Origin: Sequoia sempervirens
Lineage: Eukaryota; Streptophyta; Pinopsida; Cupressales; Cupressaceae
DNA length: 64,000 nucleotides
NCBI GenBank assembly: GCA_007258455.2
Contig: VDFB02000003.1
Location: 43,155,986 to 43,219,985, forward strand
Reading direction: 5' to 3'
The number at the start of each line of letters is the position of its first letter. Position 1 is the first letter of the stretch. The notes under the pieces are model-generated. The model saw only the letters and a list, made by a program, of their open reading frames with translations, was not told where the DNA came from and did not search any database. The translations under genes and the position numbers were made by a program. Of the stretch, positions 36,851 to 46,520 are shown in pieces.

Positions 36851-37023
36851 TGTCACCCTGATGAAAACCTGGAAAACAGGTGTCTTGGTGACACCAAAAA
36901 AAATAAAAATAATCAAAAAGTCAAGAAAACAGTAAAGAGAAAAATTTCATCCAATGGTGAAAACCTGGCAAACAGGCGCCCTGGATAAGTACCATGATGA
37001 AAACCTGGCAAACAGGCGTCATG
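36851..37023 (+). ncRNA. E1 AAAA-bulged double-stem hairpins (3 copies)
   Basis: Three units start 24 nt after the ORF stop. Each has a 4 bp outer stem, AAAA on the 5' side, inner stem CCTG/CAGG and a 5 nt loop (GAAAA or GCAAA). Outer stems vary but still pair (including G-U): GATG/TGTC (36860), GGTG/CGCC (36956) and GATG/CGTC (36996). Copy 1 adds a distal stem TGTCACC/GGTGACA, copy 2 ATCCA/TGGAT and copy 3 CAT/ATG. Confidence 0.65.
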
Positions 37024-37724
37024 TGTAAAATAAATCATCTATGTGGACTCTTACACTTGGGGGCAAGTCGTCTCATTTCCCATGTCTTCCTCATGACATT
37101 GACATCCATCTAAGCCCTATCATTTCCATTCACATTCCCACTTACCTCAGTCTTGACATAAAACTGACACACATAAATCATGCTTTGGGAAAACTTTTGA
37201 CATGTCTATCCGTTGGTCATACATTATTCATGAAACATTATGTCATTGACCGTCAGTCTTATTGTCCTCATACGACATAGTCCTTGAAAATCATATGACA
37301 ATTCCATTAGTCTCATGTCTCATGTCTTTTACCAAGGCCACCTCTTATCCTTTCATGCCTGTCACCTATCTTGGCTTTCCCTTGTCAAATGGTCTAAGGA
37401 TAATCATCATCCCATCTAGTCCTAACCAAGTCATTCCAAATGCAACAAGTCTAATCCATACAAGCACATTATCTAAAACATTACTTGACTGTGTTCCTGG
37501 CCTGGCTGTAGACCACGATACTTTCATCACATTATCATCATCGTCCTCACATTGTTTCGAGATGCGTCATTCCCACGTCAAACAACGTTGTCATCACATG
37601 TCAATTGGTATTTAGCTTGTGTAGGGGCACAATCATGTTTGTCCTTGGATTCTCATGTGTAGGCATCAGTCATATGCATTTGTCACGATCCTCTTAAACT
37701 TCAAAATCCAAAAAAAATCATAAA

Positions 37725-37860
37725 ACGACAAAATGACAAAAACATCATAAAATGTCCTAAAAAAGACAAAAAAATCATATAATGTCCTGAAAAAAGACAA
37801 AAAAATCATAAAATGTCCTGAACAAAGACCTAAAAATCATAAAACGTCTTGAAGAAAACC
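37725..37860 (+). repeat. Short A-rich tandem repeat in E1
   Basis: About four units of 36-40 bp of the form ATCATAAAATGTCCTGAAAA..GACAAA. Each can form a short TGTC/GACA hairpin over an A-rich loop. Confidence 0.6.
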
Positions 37861-37951
37861 ACAACAAATCATCAGACCGCTCGATGAACACAAACGCAGT
37901 GTCATCTCTGGTCAAATTCAATCAAGTCAATTGGTCCATGTCATTGTCGAA

Positions 37952-38141
37952 CTACGTTGTCTCTGCGCACTTGCTACGTAGGCAAGACTCACATTTTGAG
38001 TCCCCAAGACATTAGGTCAGTCCTTTTAGTTTTGTCAAAATAAAATCATGACGCAATCTTTGCTCATCAAGACAAAGTCATTGGTCGTGTCGAACTACAA
38101 GGTCTCTGAGTGCATGACGTAGGCAAGGCCATCTGTCGATG
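37952..38141 (+). ncRNA. E1 two-hairpin modules (2 copies)
   Basis: Module 1 (37952-38002): stem CTACGT/ACGTAG over a GTCTCTG-containing loop, then GGCAAG, then stem GACTCA/TGAGTC, then CCCC. Module 2 (38095-38141): stem CTAC/GTAG, GGCAAGG, stem CATC/GATG, CCCCCGAGGCC. Both are followed by AGGTCAGTC. E2 has the same pair of modules with different arm sequences. Confidence 0.6.
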
Positions 38142-38380
38142 AGCCCCCGAGGCCGCACTAGGTCAGTCTATTAGGGTTCATGGCATCACACTGGCACACA
38201 TGTCAAAAAGTCTTCAAGACAACATGAATCTTTCCCAAACGAACAAAACTCATCATGACAATCTCATCGGCACATCATCATGACATATCAAGGCAAGTCA
38301 AACTTAGTCAAAACAAGTCAAACTTAGTCAAAACAAGTCAAATTATCGCAACCAGTCAAACTATCAACTCTTGGTTACCT

Positions 38381-38762
38381 TTCAGATGGGTCCTTCTGAA
38401 GAATAACCTCTGTCATTGGTGCCTTAGGATGTGTCCTTCCTAGGCATTGTCCCTATCATTTGACATTTTCGAGGAATCCTTTCTGACACTTAAGGATCAT
38501 TCCTCTCGACAACAACATTCTTTCAGATGTGTCCTTCTGAAGAACAAAACTCTGACATTGGTGCCTTAGGATGTGTCCTTCCTAGGCATCGTCCCTATCA
38601 TTTGACATTTTCGAGGGATCCTTTCTGACACTTAAGGATCATTCCTCTCGACAACAACGTTCTTTCAGATGTGTCCTTCTGAAGAACAAAACTTTGACAT
38701 TGGTGTTTTAGGATGTGTCCTTCCTAGACATCGACATTATTCAGGATGTGTCCTTCCTGAAT
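38381..38762 (+). ncRNA. E1 TGNRTCCT-loop hairpins (7 copies) in ~141 bp tandem repeats
   Basis: Seven inverted repeats share an 8 nt loop TGTGTCCT (TGGGTCCT in the first), while the arms change together. TTCAGA/TCTGAA occurs at 38381, 38522 and 38664. CTTAGGA/TCCTAGG occurs at 38423 and 38565. TTTAGGA/TCCTAGA is at 38707 and ATTCAGGA/TCCTGAAT at 38739. They sit in about 2.6 tandem units of ~141 bp. Confidence 0.7.
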
Positions 38763-38877
38763 ATGGAAACCTTCGGCATTTGTCATCTTGGAATCATTGA
38801 AATTTACATTGACACATCAATGCACTCGGCATCTAGACACACTTGGCAAATACTTGGCATTCGTTTTTGGCTTTTTA

Positions 38878-39126
38878 TCATGTTACTAGTTTTTCAGCGA
38901 GATCCCACTAAGTAGGATTTAGAGAAGCAACGATGTATCATGACATTTGTCTTGTCTTTTGACACTCATGTTACTAGTTTCTCAGCGAGATCCCGACAAA
39001 AGGATTTAGAAAAGCAGCGACGTATCATGATAATGGCTTTATCTTATTTCTTTCTGACAGTCATGTTGCTAGTTCCTCAAGGATGTCCTGGCAACAAGAT
39101 TTAGAGGAGCAACGACGTTTCATGAC
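38878..39126 (+). repeat. Three TCATG...CATGA repeats in E1
   Basis: Units of about 65 bp at 38878-38944, 38966-39030 and 39060-39126 share TCATGTT.CTAGTT, a CAGCGAGATCC core (diverged in unit 3), GGATTTAGA.AAGCA.CGA and TATCATGA. Ends are inverted, so each can close on itself (for example GTCATG/CATGAC in unit 3). Confidence 0.7.
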
Positions 39127-39640
39127 TTGTCCTTTTTTTCTTTTTCTGCTTGTGGTTGATTATGACAAAGACTAGGGCAATAGCGCTCTTGGTATGAGTC
39201 ATGATCTTCCTTGTCTGTGACTGCTTGTCTTATGTGATGGTACGACCTTGCACACCTTGATCTATGTCATATCATGGTGTTTCTTGGCCATCACAACAAT
39301 TTGCCCAATGATGATTAAGAGCAATAAATACTAAAAGTTATATGGTAAGGTTTGAAGGATTTGGTCTAGGAACTAACATGCATCTTCTTTAGTCTTGTCA
39401 TCTTCTCTCACCCATCTCATATAAGCATTGCATTCATGTCTTTTGCACTAAAATTTCTTCGTCTCTTCATATTCTAGTCTTCTCATTAATTTCGAGAGCA
39501 CACCCATGTTCTTGGAACCCGTATTTCCTCTCAAGGGGGCATACCATAACCCTCCTTGTTTTTCTTCCTCATCTTATTTTGCACTGGGGCATATTTCTGA
39601 CTTGTTTTATTTGTCACAATGCGACAAGTGACATTATGAC

Positions 39641-39654
39641 AAAGAGGGGCAAAA
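39641..39654 (+). other. E1 polypurine tract
   Basis: AAAGAGGGGCAAAA abuts the 3' LTR. E2 has AAAGAGGGGAAAAA at the same place. It primes plus-strand DNA synthesis in LTR elements. Confidence 0.85.
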
Positions 39655-40943
39655 TGTAGACACCTAAAAATGACCTAGGCCTGCAAGCTTCATTTTTACC
39701 ACTTTCGTCCTAGCATAATTATGTCATTTATTTATGTCCTTGGTCCACATTCGACTATTGATTAAATAATTCATGATTATTTAATTAATTCATGTCCTTT
39801 CATTCCTCTTGATTATTAAATAAATAAATTGCATTTATTTATTTAATTAAATACGTCATTAACTGTCTAAGTCTTTCTTTAATTAAATAAATTTCTTAAT
39901 TTATTTAATTCCCTTTGTCATTTAATTCTTCTTGATTATTAAATAAATAAATAAATTTATTTATTAAATCGTCACTAACTGTCTTAATTAAATAAATTGA
40001 TTAATTTATTTAATTAATTAGTCTTATCTCCTAAATTAAATAATTATATTTAATTATTTAATTGTCAATTTAATATTCTTCTCATTTTAAATAAATTAAA
40101 TTATTTAAAATGTCATGTCAATCTTAACTGTTAGTCCTTTTTGATAAATAATCTGAAAAAGATGATTTATTATCTCTCAAAATCATTATTTTGAATTAAT
40201 TTAATTCAAATTAGTAATTAATCTTCCAAAAATCAAGCAATCGGGCAGATTCTTGATTTTTCAAATCTTATCTTCAGTTCATATCTTATCTCTTTGATTT
40301 TTTGAATCTTGCAAATCAGGCAATCTTATCTTCTTGATTTTTCAAAAATCTTTATTTTCTAATTAATTTGTCTCATTTATTCTCCACCGTCGATCCGATT
40401 TTATTTTGACCGTTCGATTAAAGATTTTTCCCTAACCCTAATTAGGGATTCTCAAGTGTAATCTGGATCGTTCATTTCATTGATTTATCTCGTCCGTCCA
40501 TTCGAAATGGCATTTTCTATAAAATGCCATCTTCTTCTCATTTTTCGAACATGCACATTTTGACATTTTGCATAGTTATTATAGGCATTTGCTTTCACAC
40601 TTAAATCTCCATAGACAATTTCATTATTTATTATTATAGTCATTTAATCAAGGCATAGGCATTGTCAATCATAGGCTTTTAAACATAGGCATTTAGATTT
40701 TGAGTAAATCCTTCAAAACTTGCTTTAGTCTTGTCATTTGTCATAATTGCTCACGAATCTGAGGGCAACTTTATTTACTGCAAGCTAGGAGGTGTAACGA
40801 AGGTGAACCATGGAGGATGAAGATTCTGGGTAATATCGTTCATATTTGTTTTCATCACTTTTTCCTTTGTGCTTCGTTATTTCAATGGATTTTAGTGTTA
40901 TTGATCTAACCATCTAACAAATCTGATTTTTCCTTTGATTACA
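39655..40943 (+). repeat. E1 3' LTR
   Basis: 1,289 bp, nearly identical to the 5' LTR. Differences include a small AT indel near 39845 and a few substitutions. It is followed by the TTAGT target duplication. Confidence 0.93.
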
Positions 40944-40948
40944 TTAGT

Positions 40949-43611
40949 GTTTTTACCTACATCTTTGAGCTACTAGGAAAACTCCTCTTCTAACTCTTGA
41001 TCTGAGGTTTCTATTATGTATCTTTGGTTAAGAGCCTCAATATGCTCCTTTGAAGAGTATGACCTTTCCTCATTAGACGCCATCTTATCCAAGTTTATGT
41101 TTAACCTGCCCTATGGATGTTCAAAATAATCATATTTGAAAGGGTCCTTGGGCTCTTCAATTATGCCTTTAGCGACCTCCCTTTGCGCTTCTCCATTTCT
41201 TTATATATTTGCATAGTATCCTCCATCTTTGGTGGCTTTGTAGGTGGTGGAGGAAGAGGTAGGCCAGCAGCAATCTGGGCCTTTAAATATTTAACTGTAG
41301 GATTCATTATCACCCCAAAGATCTCAGTAGGTATACCTTGCATGTACTTTGCAAAAGCATCTGGAAGAGTGAGTGGTGGCATAGTAGTAGTGGAAACTGC
41401 ATGCATTTGGGAAGATAGAGTAGGAAATGGAGGAGGTAGAGAGGAGGGCGATGGGGATGCAGTGGCCAAGGAGGAATCCAGTACCATTAAAGGGGTTGTT
41501 GGTGATGTGGAAGCGAAGTGAACTGAAATGTCTACAACGGGTGGAGATGAAATAGGCAGTACCTAAGATGCAAGAGGTGGAGGAGTGGAAATGATATCAG
41601 TAGTAGCGAGAGTGGATGTGGCAGGTGGTGATCATGGCCGCTCAATTTCTTCTTCTCCTTCATGTTGGGGGTCCTCCTAAATTGTAGGAATTCCACTTAC
41701 AAACCATCCTATTTTCTTTACTTTCTTCGAAGATTCTCCCTCCACAATCTTCCAAGTGTACACTTTGTGCTTGGGATTGCACTCAGGAACATCCTTCCTT
41801 TTTTTTTGATCTTGTTGTTGGATAGGATTTGGGGACTTCTTTTTTTGGGGCAGCAGCTTCTCCACTATTAGTTTCACTCATGAGCTCATCCTTGAGCTCA
41901 CCATAAGTTAGTAAAGCACCTTGCACTTTTAGCTAAGCAATTTGGGCATCTACCCTATGTCTTGTCTGGTTTTCAGCTAGTTGTGTCACTATATTGAGGT
42001 TAGTGGCCTCTTCTTCATCCTAGTCTATCAACGGTAGTGACAAGTTGGCCACAGCATTGAACCTCTCATCAACAATTGTATCATCTTCTTCTACTATTTG
42101 GTTGGGTACCAGAAATAGATTTATTGACCTCACAAATTAGGTTGTCAGCCTCATATATTGTCTCATCCACACTTCTTTATCATCTTGACAATTGGCCCAG
42201 AAATCTTCAACATGAGGAAAATGAGCATACTGTCTCCTGACCCATTTCTTTAATTTTCCATATGGGACCATTCTCCCTCGAGTTTTGTGAAGGTATAGAT
42301 TGTAGTCTACCGACTCCTCTGAATATTCTGTGCACTGGGCTGTAGGACAGGCATACATTCCTTGCCTAAAGTTCAAGGGATATGGGATCTATGCTCTGTG
42401 TTTGTCACTCAATAGGGCATGGGTCTTTTACAGTTGTTGAGAAACCTCTAACAGGATCATGTGGTTGTTGTGCTAGCGCCACAACTTATAAGGCCTCTTA
42501 GAGAACCCCTATGTTCTAATGTATGTAAATTTTGGGAACTGTATGAACAGATACCCAAACCATAGCATGAAGGCTCTGGCGTTGTGAGACACTCTTCTTT
42601 TAAAGTCTCCCCCAAGGAGTCTAAATATTTTCCCAATAAAGGAATCATTTACCCTCTAGTATTTCATCTTGAAGTTTTTGTATTGCAACTAAGGGTAGCG
42701 GTCATATACTTTGAGGTCTCCTCTCCTAGGTTCTAGGTTATTTTCAACAAAGAGGCCCTTCTATGGTAATTTCTCTACTAGGAGGTACACCAAGTAGGAG
42801 GTCATGTAGAACTTGGACGTTTTCTTTACAGCCATAAGCTGGTTATGTATGTTGTCACTGATGATCTTCACCCAGTGGAACTTTATTTTACCACAGATGA
42901 TCTCCTTGATGAAGTAGAACATCCATTCCTAAAAGAAGGAAATAATGGGGAAGCCCATTACACTGCTTAGTAGAGTGACCAAGTCATTGTACTCCTCATG
43001 GATGTCACTTCTGAATAGCTCTTGTGGCACCTTGGTGGAACTGCCCCTCTTTTCCTCCAACCAATGCTAGTTGATTAGTTTATTGCATGCTAGAGGGTCT
43101 GTCTTCCACATATTTTTGGCATATTCCTTCTCTGTTTCCTTCGTAACATCGACTGTAGGAATATGGAACGTTTGACCTATAGATTTGGCAAATAAATCAG
43201 CTAGTACTCTTCCTTCATGGTCAATGATCTTTCTGTTATTGTGATAGCATTCCCTGCAGACGATAACTAACTCTAGGGACACAAGCGTGGGAGGGAAGCC
43301 GGCTACCTTAGCAAGACCACTCTTTTCTGATTTTTTCTTGCATTCTCAGTTGTAGGGTGAATCATTACCATTCATCGAAACTCATCTATATCCACATGCC
43401 TGAGGTTTGTATCTGATATAGAATCCTGGGTGGAGGTGATCTTGGAGGTGCACTCCACCCCAGGGAATTGGTACTTCATTTGATCTTTCTCCTCTTTCCC
43501 TCTCGGTGTTTTTGTAGGCTTCTTTCCCTTCTCTTTCTTGGTAGACTTCCCTGATGGACCCGTAGAAAATTCCATAAATTCTTCATAAAAAGATGTAGTA
43601 AGTGCATTCAT
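40949..43611 (-). pseudogene. ORF1 of giant element, 5' half (right copy)
   Basis: Starts MNALTTSFYEEFMEFSTGPS at 43611 and runs leftward, through several stops, to E1's insertion site. It parallels the left copy at 16515-14476, with the same YHNNRKIIDH and FHIPT.DV blocks, and continues beyond it with a proline-rich segment (41487-41161: LPPPFPTLSSQMHAVSTTTM, then PLPPPPTKPPKMEDTMQIYK). After removing E1 and one TTAGT, the frame carries on into 31364 without a shift. ORF1 is therefore about 4.3 kb in total (~1,420 codons). Family unknown. Confidence 0.65.
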
Positions 43612-43641
43612 ATGAAACTCAGGGAAGCATTAGTTTAAATC

Positions 43642-45260
43642 CTACAAAACGAGGGTTAGATCCAACAATTTATCTTTACAAGATCATAAAACCCATCTAT
43701 ATTCATCGTTCGAAGATCGTTCGGATCATATATAGGAATATGGATCTAGGGATGTGGATTTCCATGGGCTGGAGGCTGTTAGGAGTGATTAGGAGCAGGA
43801 CAACACGTCGGGGTCATAGTGACCTGCAGACAACCTCCTGCAGTCAAAGTCTTCAGAAGGCAGCTTGGCACATGTGGAGATCAATTATAAAGTCTTTAGA
43901 GTCACGTGGTTGGTCGTTACGCCTGTGCACACTTGAGGTGTGTGGAGGCAGGAGGCTTCATGGTCATTCAAGTTTTTCCATTAAGAAATGGCGAGTAGGG
44001 CATGGAAGCTCACATGGGGAGCTCCATAGTGTGGGACACACGGGCGGTCAAGGTGGCATGAGTTATCTTACTCAATTTTGATCACTTGGAGGCATGCAAG
44101 TGGGAACCGACAGACGACCATTGTATGATGGTTGTTAGGAACAATGAAGGGGAGATGGTGGTCTGCATAGACGGAGCCGTAAGACACTTAAAGCTAGTCA
44201 TTTTTTCTAAGATGAGCTTGGTTGACATAGAAGGGCGCAAAATCCACACCACGGGTGAAAGGGATGATACCACCGTTAACAAATGAGAATCAAGCAACAA
44301 CAGGCCACAGACGACAGCTCGCAAGGAAGGGTCCGCATGGCTACCATCTTTAGTTTTTTTCTTTGAAGTCCTGAAAGGACACGACCCGAGCGGAGTCCGC
44401 AACGCAGGTGGATGGAGTTTCTCGGACGTAAAGGAATGGCGAAGGAGGCGGGGCAGTTCGTAGACAGACCCTTGAAGGGATTAGCCTACATGGAGGGTTT
44501 TACCTTAGCATTTTCGTTTACCAACTTGAGACAATGTAGAGGTCCATGAATTTCACAATGGCATAGCCATTAGTGAGTGGCATTAAAGTGATGGCAAAGA
44601 GCAGACGGAGGTCCACAAGGGACGACCCACTAGAAATACTTGGCTTAGTGCTTGTTCATATAAATTGGGAATGGTCGTCAAAGTAGCGTGACCCGCCGTG
44701 CGAATTGAAGCGATGGCCTATCCATTAGGGAACGACATCCATGGGATGGCAAGCCACAGTGGTGACCCACAGGAGATGGCCCATAGACTAAGACTTCATT
44801 TTTTCATGCGAGGAAATGGTTTTAGTGGGACCTGCGATGCGGGATGCAGGTAAAGGAAGGTTGTTCGAGAATGAATGTGAGATGGGGGCCACCTGCATGT
44901 GGCAATCTACATTAGCAGACCCACAAAAGCTTAAAGACTTGGGTTTGGAACTTAGATTTTATTCAACATTTTGTTGTTTTGGGTTCCTACTTAGACAACA
45001 GTGACAATGTTGTGGGCCACAAAGAGGTTGTCGCCACGTGAAGAATGGCAAAAATAAGGCTAGGTTCTGCATTAATGTAAGAGCATCATTTTAATGTTTT
45101 AAACAAGTTTCCAAAGGATTTTGATGCAGGGCAGACTACCAAGATGGTCGCTAAATGTTGTAAGGGGGTTTAAACAGTTCACCTTAAAGATTTATTCATC
45201 ATTTTAGAAGCCGCAATTGCATCAAATACTCATTCAAGGTCCCGAGGGTGATGGACATAC
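43642..45260 (-). other. GC-rich leader, candidate intron (right copy)
   Basis: Same position and boundaries as in the left copy: donor-like CAG/GTATGT at 45261/45260, and acceptor TTTTGTAG at 43642 preceded by CTAACCC. GC-rich with repeated ACCYGC-like words. The mini-ORF start seen in the left copy is lost here. Confidence 0.4.
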
Positions 45261-45394
45261 CTGGAAGAGCAAAGAAATTTGATGATAATCTGAATCTTGG
45301 GTTGAGCAAGGGCAATGCAGGTGCAGGAGGTTTGATCGTTGTTTTCTCTAACAAATTTCAATTTTTTGAGTGTGAAAATGATAGGTCATAGTGC

Positions 45395-45403
45395 CTATTT
45401 ATA
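45395..45403 (-). promoter_or_regulatory. TATA box of giant element repeat (right)
   Basis: Minus-strand TATAAATAG, conserved with 18280-18288, about 515 bp inside the element end. This fits a U3 promoter driving leftward transcription through leader, ORF1, gag and pol. Confidence 0.6.
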
Positions 45404-45919
45404 GGAAAATCCTCATTTATGACTTGTAATAAATGAAGGTACGATGACTGATGGAGTTGTTGGGCACGAGAAACGATGAATCGGCGGTAGGAAGCATAGA
45501 GTGTGCAACATAGAAAGAACCCAAGGCTTCATCATTGATTGGTGGCTGAGAGATAATCGGTAGGGAAGAGTGTGGAACCCACCATGCAAGCAGATGCCCT
45601 AGGTCGACCATAGTTTAAACAGTGAACAGAGAATGGCGAGGTGCAAAAGGAATCCCATAGCTGCGGACCCACAGGACTTGGACGATGCCAAAGAAAAGGA
45701 CTAAGGGAAGTCTGCATGGGAACCCTCGCAGGGGCCTTAGAAAATTTTAGGGAGGCAAATTTTGGTCAACTAGAGAATGGTGACTTTAGGGCTCCTGACC
45801 ACTTGAAGCTAAAAAATAGGGGCACACAAAATGAGGAAAACAAAAAAAGTGACCTGGCGAAGGCGAAAGGAGAGAGGGGGTTCTATTCTAAATAGGGTGT
45901 GTGTGCTATAGGTGCAACA

Positions 45920-46520
45920 ATGTCATGCTCCATTGTATTCATGTCCTCAAAGTTTCCTAGAACATCAATTCTATTGCTAGATACTCCTTTAGAAGAATCC
46001 TTATGATGGTGGCTCAAATAATTCCCCTTTGAGTGATATTTTCCTAGGATAAATCCATTTTCATCTAGCTCATAAGATTGGATTGGGGTTTTCCTTTCTG
46101 ACTTGAAGCTAGAATTCATTGTCTTATGAGATTTCTTAGAAATTTTGGGCCCCAATTTTAAAAAAAAATCTCTATAAATATCCATAACCATGAAATACTC
46201 AACAATAAAAGGGTAATCCTTCATAATCAACTTCTTAGATCCAATTCATACTACCCACCTTGATTTTCATAGACTCGGGAAGAGGATTGTGTAGGTTGAT
46301 TTCCATGCATAGTCAAGAAAAGTATTTTCTTTGTCCAAAGTATGGCAAGAAGGACCTTGAGGTTTCCCAATAATAGTTGCTATGGACTATAAAATTTCCT
46401 ATCTCCAAAACTCCATCAAAAGCCTAAGAAGGCAACTCCAAAGGGGATCTTGGATGGGAGTTCTTCCACTAGATCAAACCCTACATGTTAGGGTTTGATA
46501 AACAATCCTACTTGATTATC
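45920..46520 (-). pseudogene. L1-type LINE ORF1 remnant, interrupted by giant element
   Basis: The minus strand reads EINLHNPLPESMKIKVGSMN and EVDYEGLPFYC followed by VFHGYGYL, the pre-knuckle and zinc-knuckle part of plant L1 LINE ORF1 (family form WIQxVDYExLPFxCxxCxxxGHxxxxC). Knuckle cysteines and the histidine are mutated and stops interrupt the frame. Further 3' the frame is serine-rich and cut at 45919 by the giant element. Upstream sequence to about 47070 (FWGPRNPQIMSFKSN) may be the LINE's 5' part. No ORF2 is seen in the window. Confidence 0.7.

Larger units (their letters stand above)
31370..40943 (+). mobile_element. E1: long non-autonomous LTR element with intact ORF
   Basis: The 9,574 bp element has LTRs 31370-32651 and 39655-40943 beginning TGTAGACACC and ending TTACA, with a 5 bp target duplication TTAGT (31365-31369 and 40944-40948). 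The LTRs differ at only a handful of positions, so insertion is recent. A primer site follows the 5' LTR and a polypurine tract precedes the 3' LTR. The internal 7 kb encodes one 825-codon protein with a G-patch-like segment but no protease, RT or integrase. About 2.8 kb of structured noncoding sequence follows. It fits a large retrotransposon derivative depending on enzymes supplied in trans. Confidence 0.92.
14476..45919 (-). mobile_element. Giant Tat/Ogre-like Ty3/gypsy element (decayed)
   Basis: Minus-strand order, right to left: promoter/leader (45919-43612), ORF1 (43611-29757, split by E1), primer-binding site (28768-28789), gag, protease, extra RNase H, RT, RNase H, integrase (to 19693), then a second promoter/leader/ORF1 copy (18788-14476) ending at the gap. 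The two >4.3 kb direct repeats match up to TGTTG on the minus strand (plus-strand ends 18788 and 45919), as expected of LTR ends. Two readings fit. In one, ORF1 lies inside a very long LTR (about 7.5 kb after removing E1, ending at the CA just before the primer site). In the other, a tandem element shares one LTR. Extra RNase H, long repeats and an ORF upstream of gag are features known from Ogre/Tat elements. All ORFs carry stops. Confidence 0.7.
41590..45919. repeat. Right long direct repeat of the giant element
   Basis: Counterpart of 14476-18788. The right boundary ...CAACA at 45919 is where similarity ends and a LINE reading frame begins, which marks the outer end of the element. Confidence 0.85.

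Noticed and set aside
37725..37860. Possible CRISPR-like array of short repeats
   Set aside because: Units are adjacent, degenerate and A-rich with no unique spacers, in a plant retrotransposon.
41117..41521. 134-codon plus-strand ORF, and other plus-strand ORFs over gag/ORF1 (28359-28589, 26814-27137)
   Set aside because: Antisense shadows of the minus-strand ORF1 and gag of the giant element.
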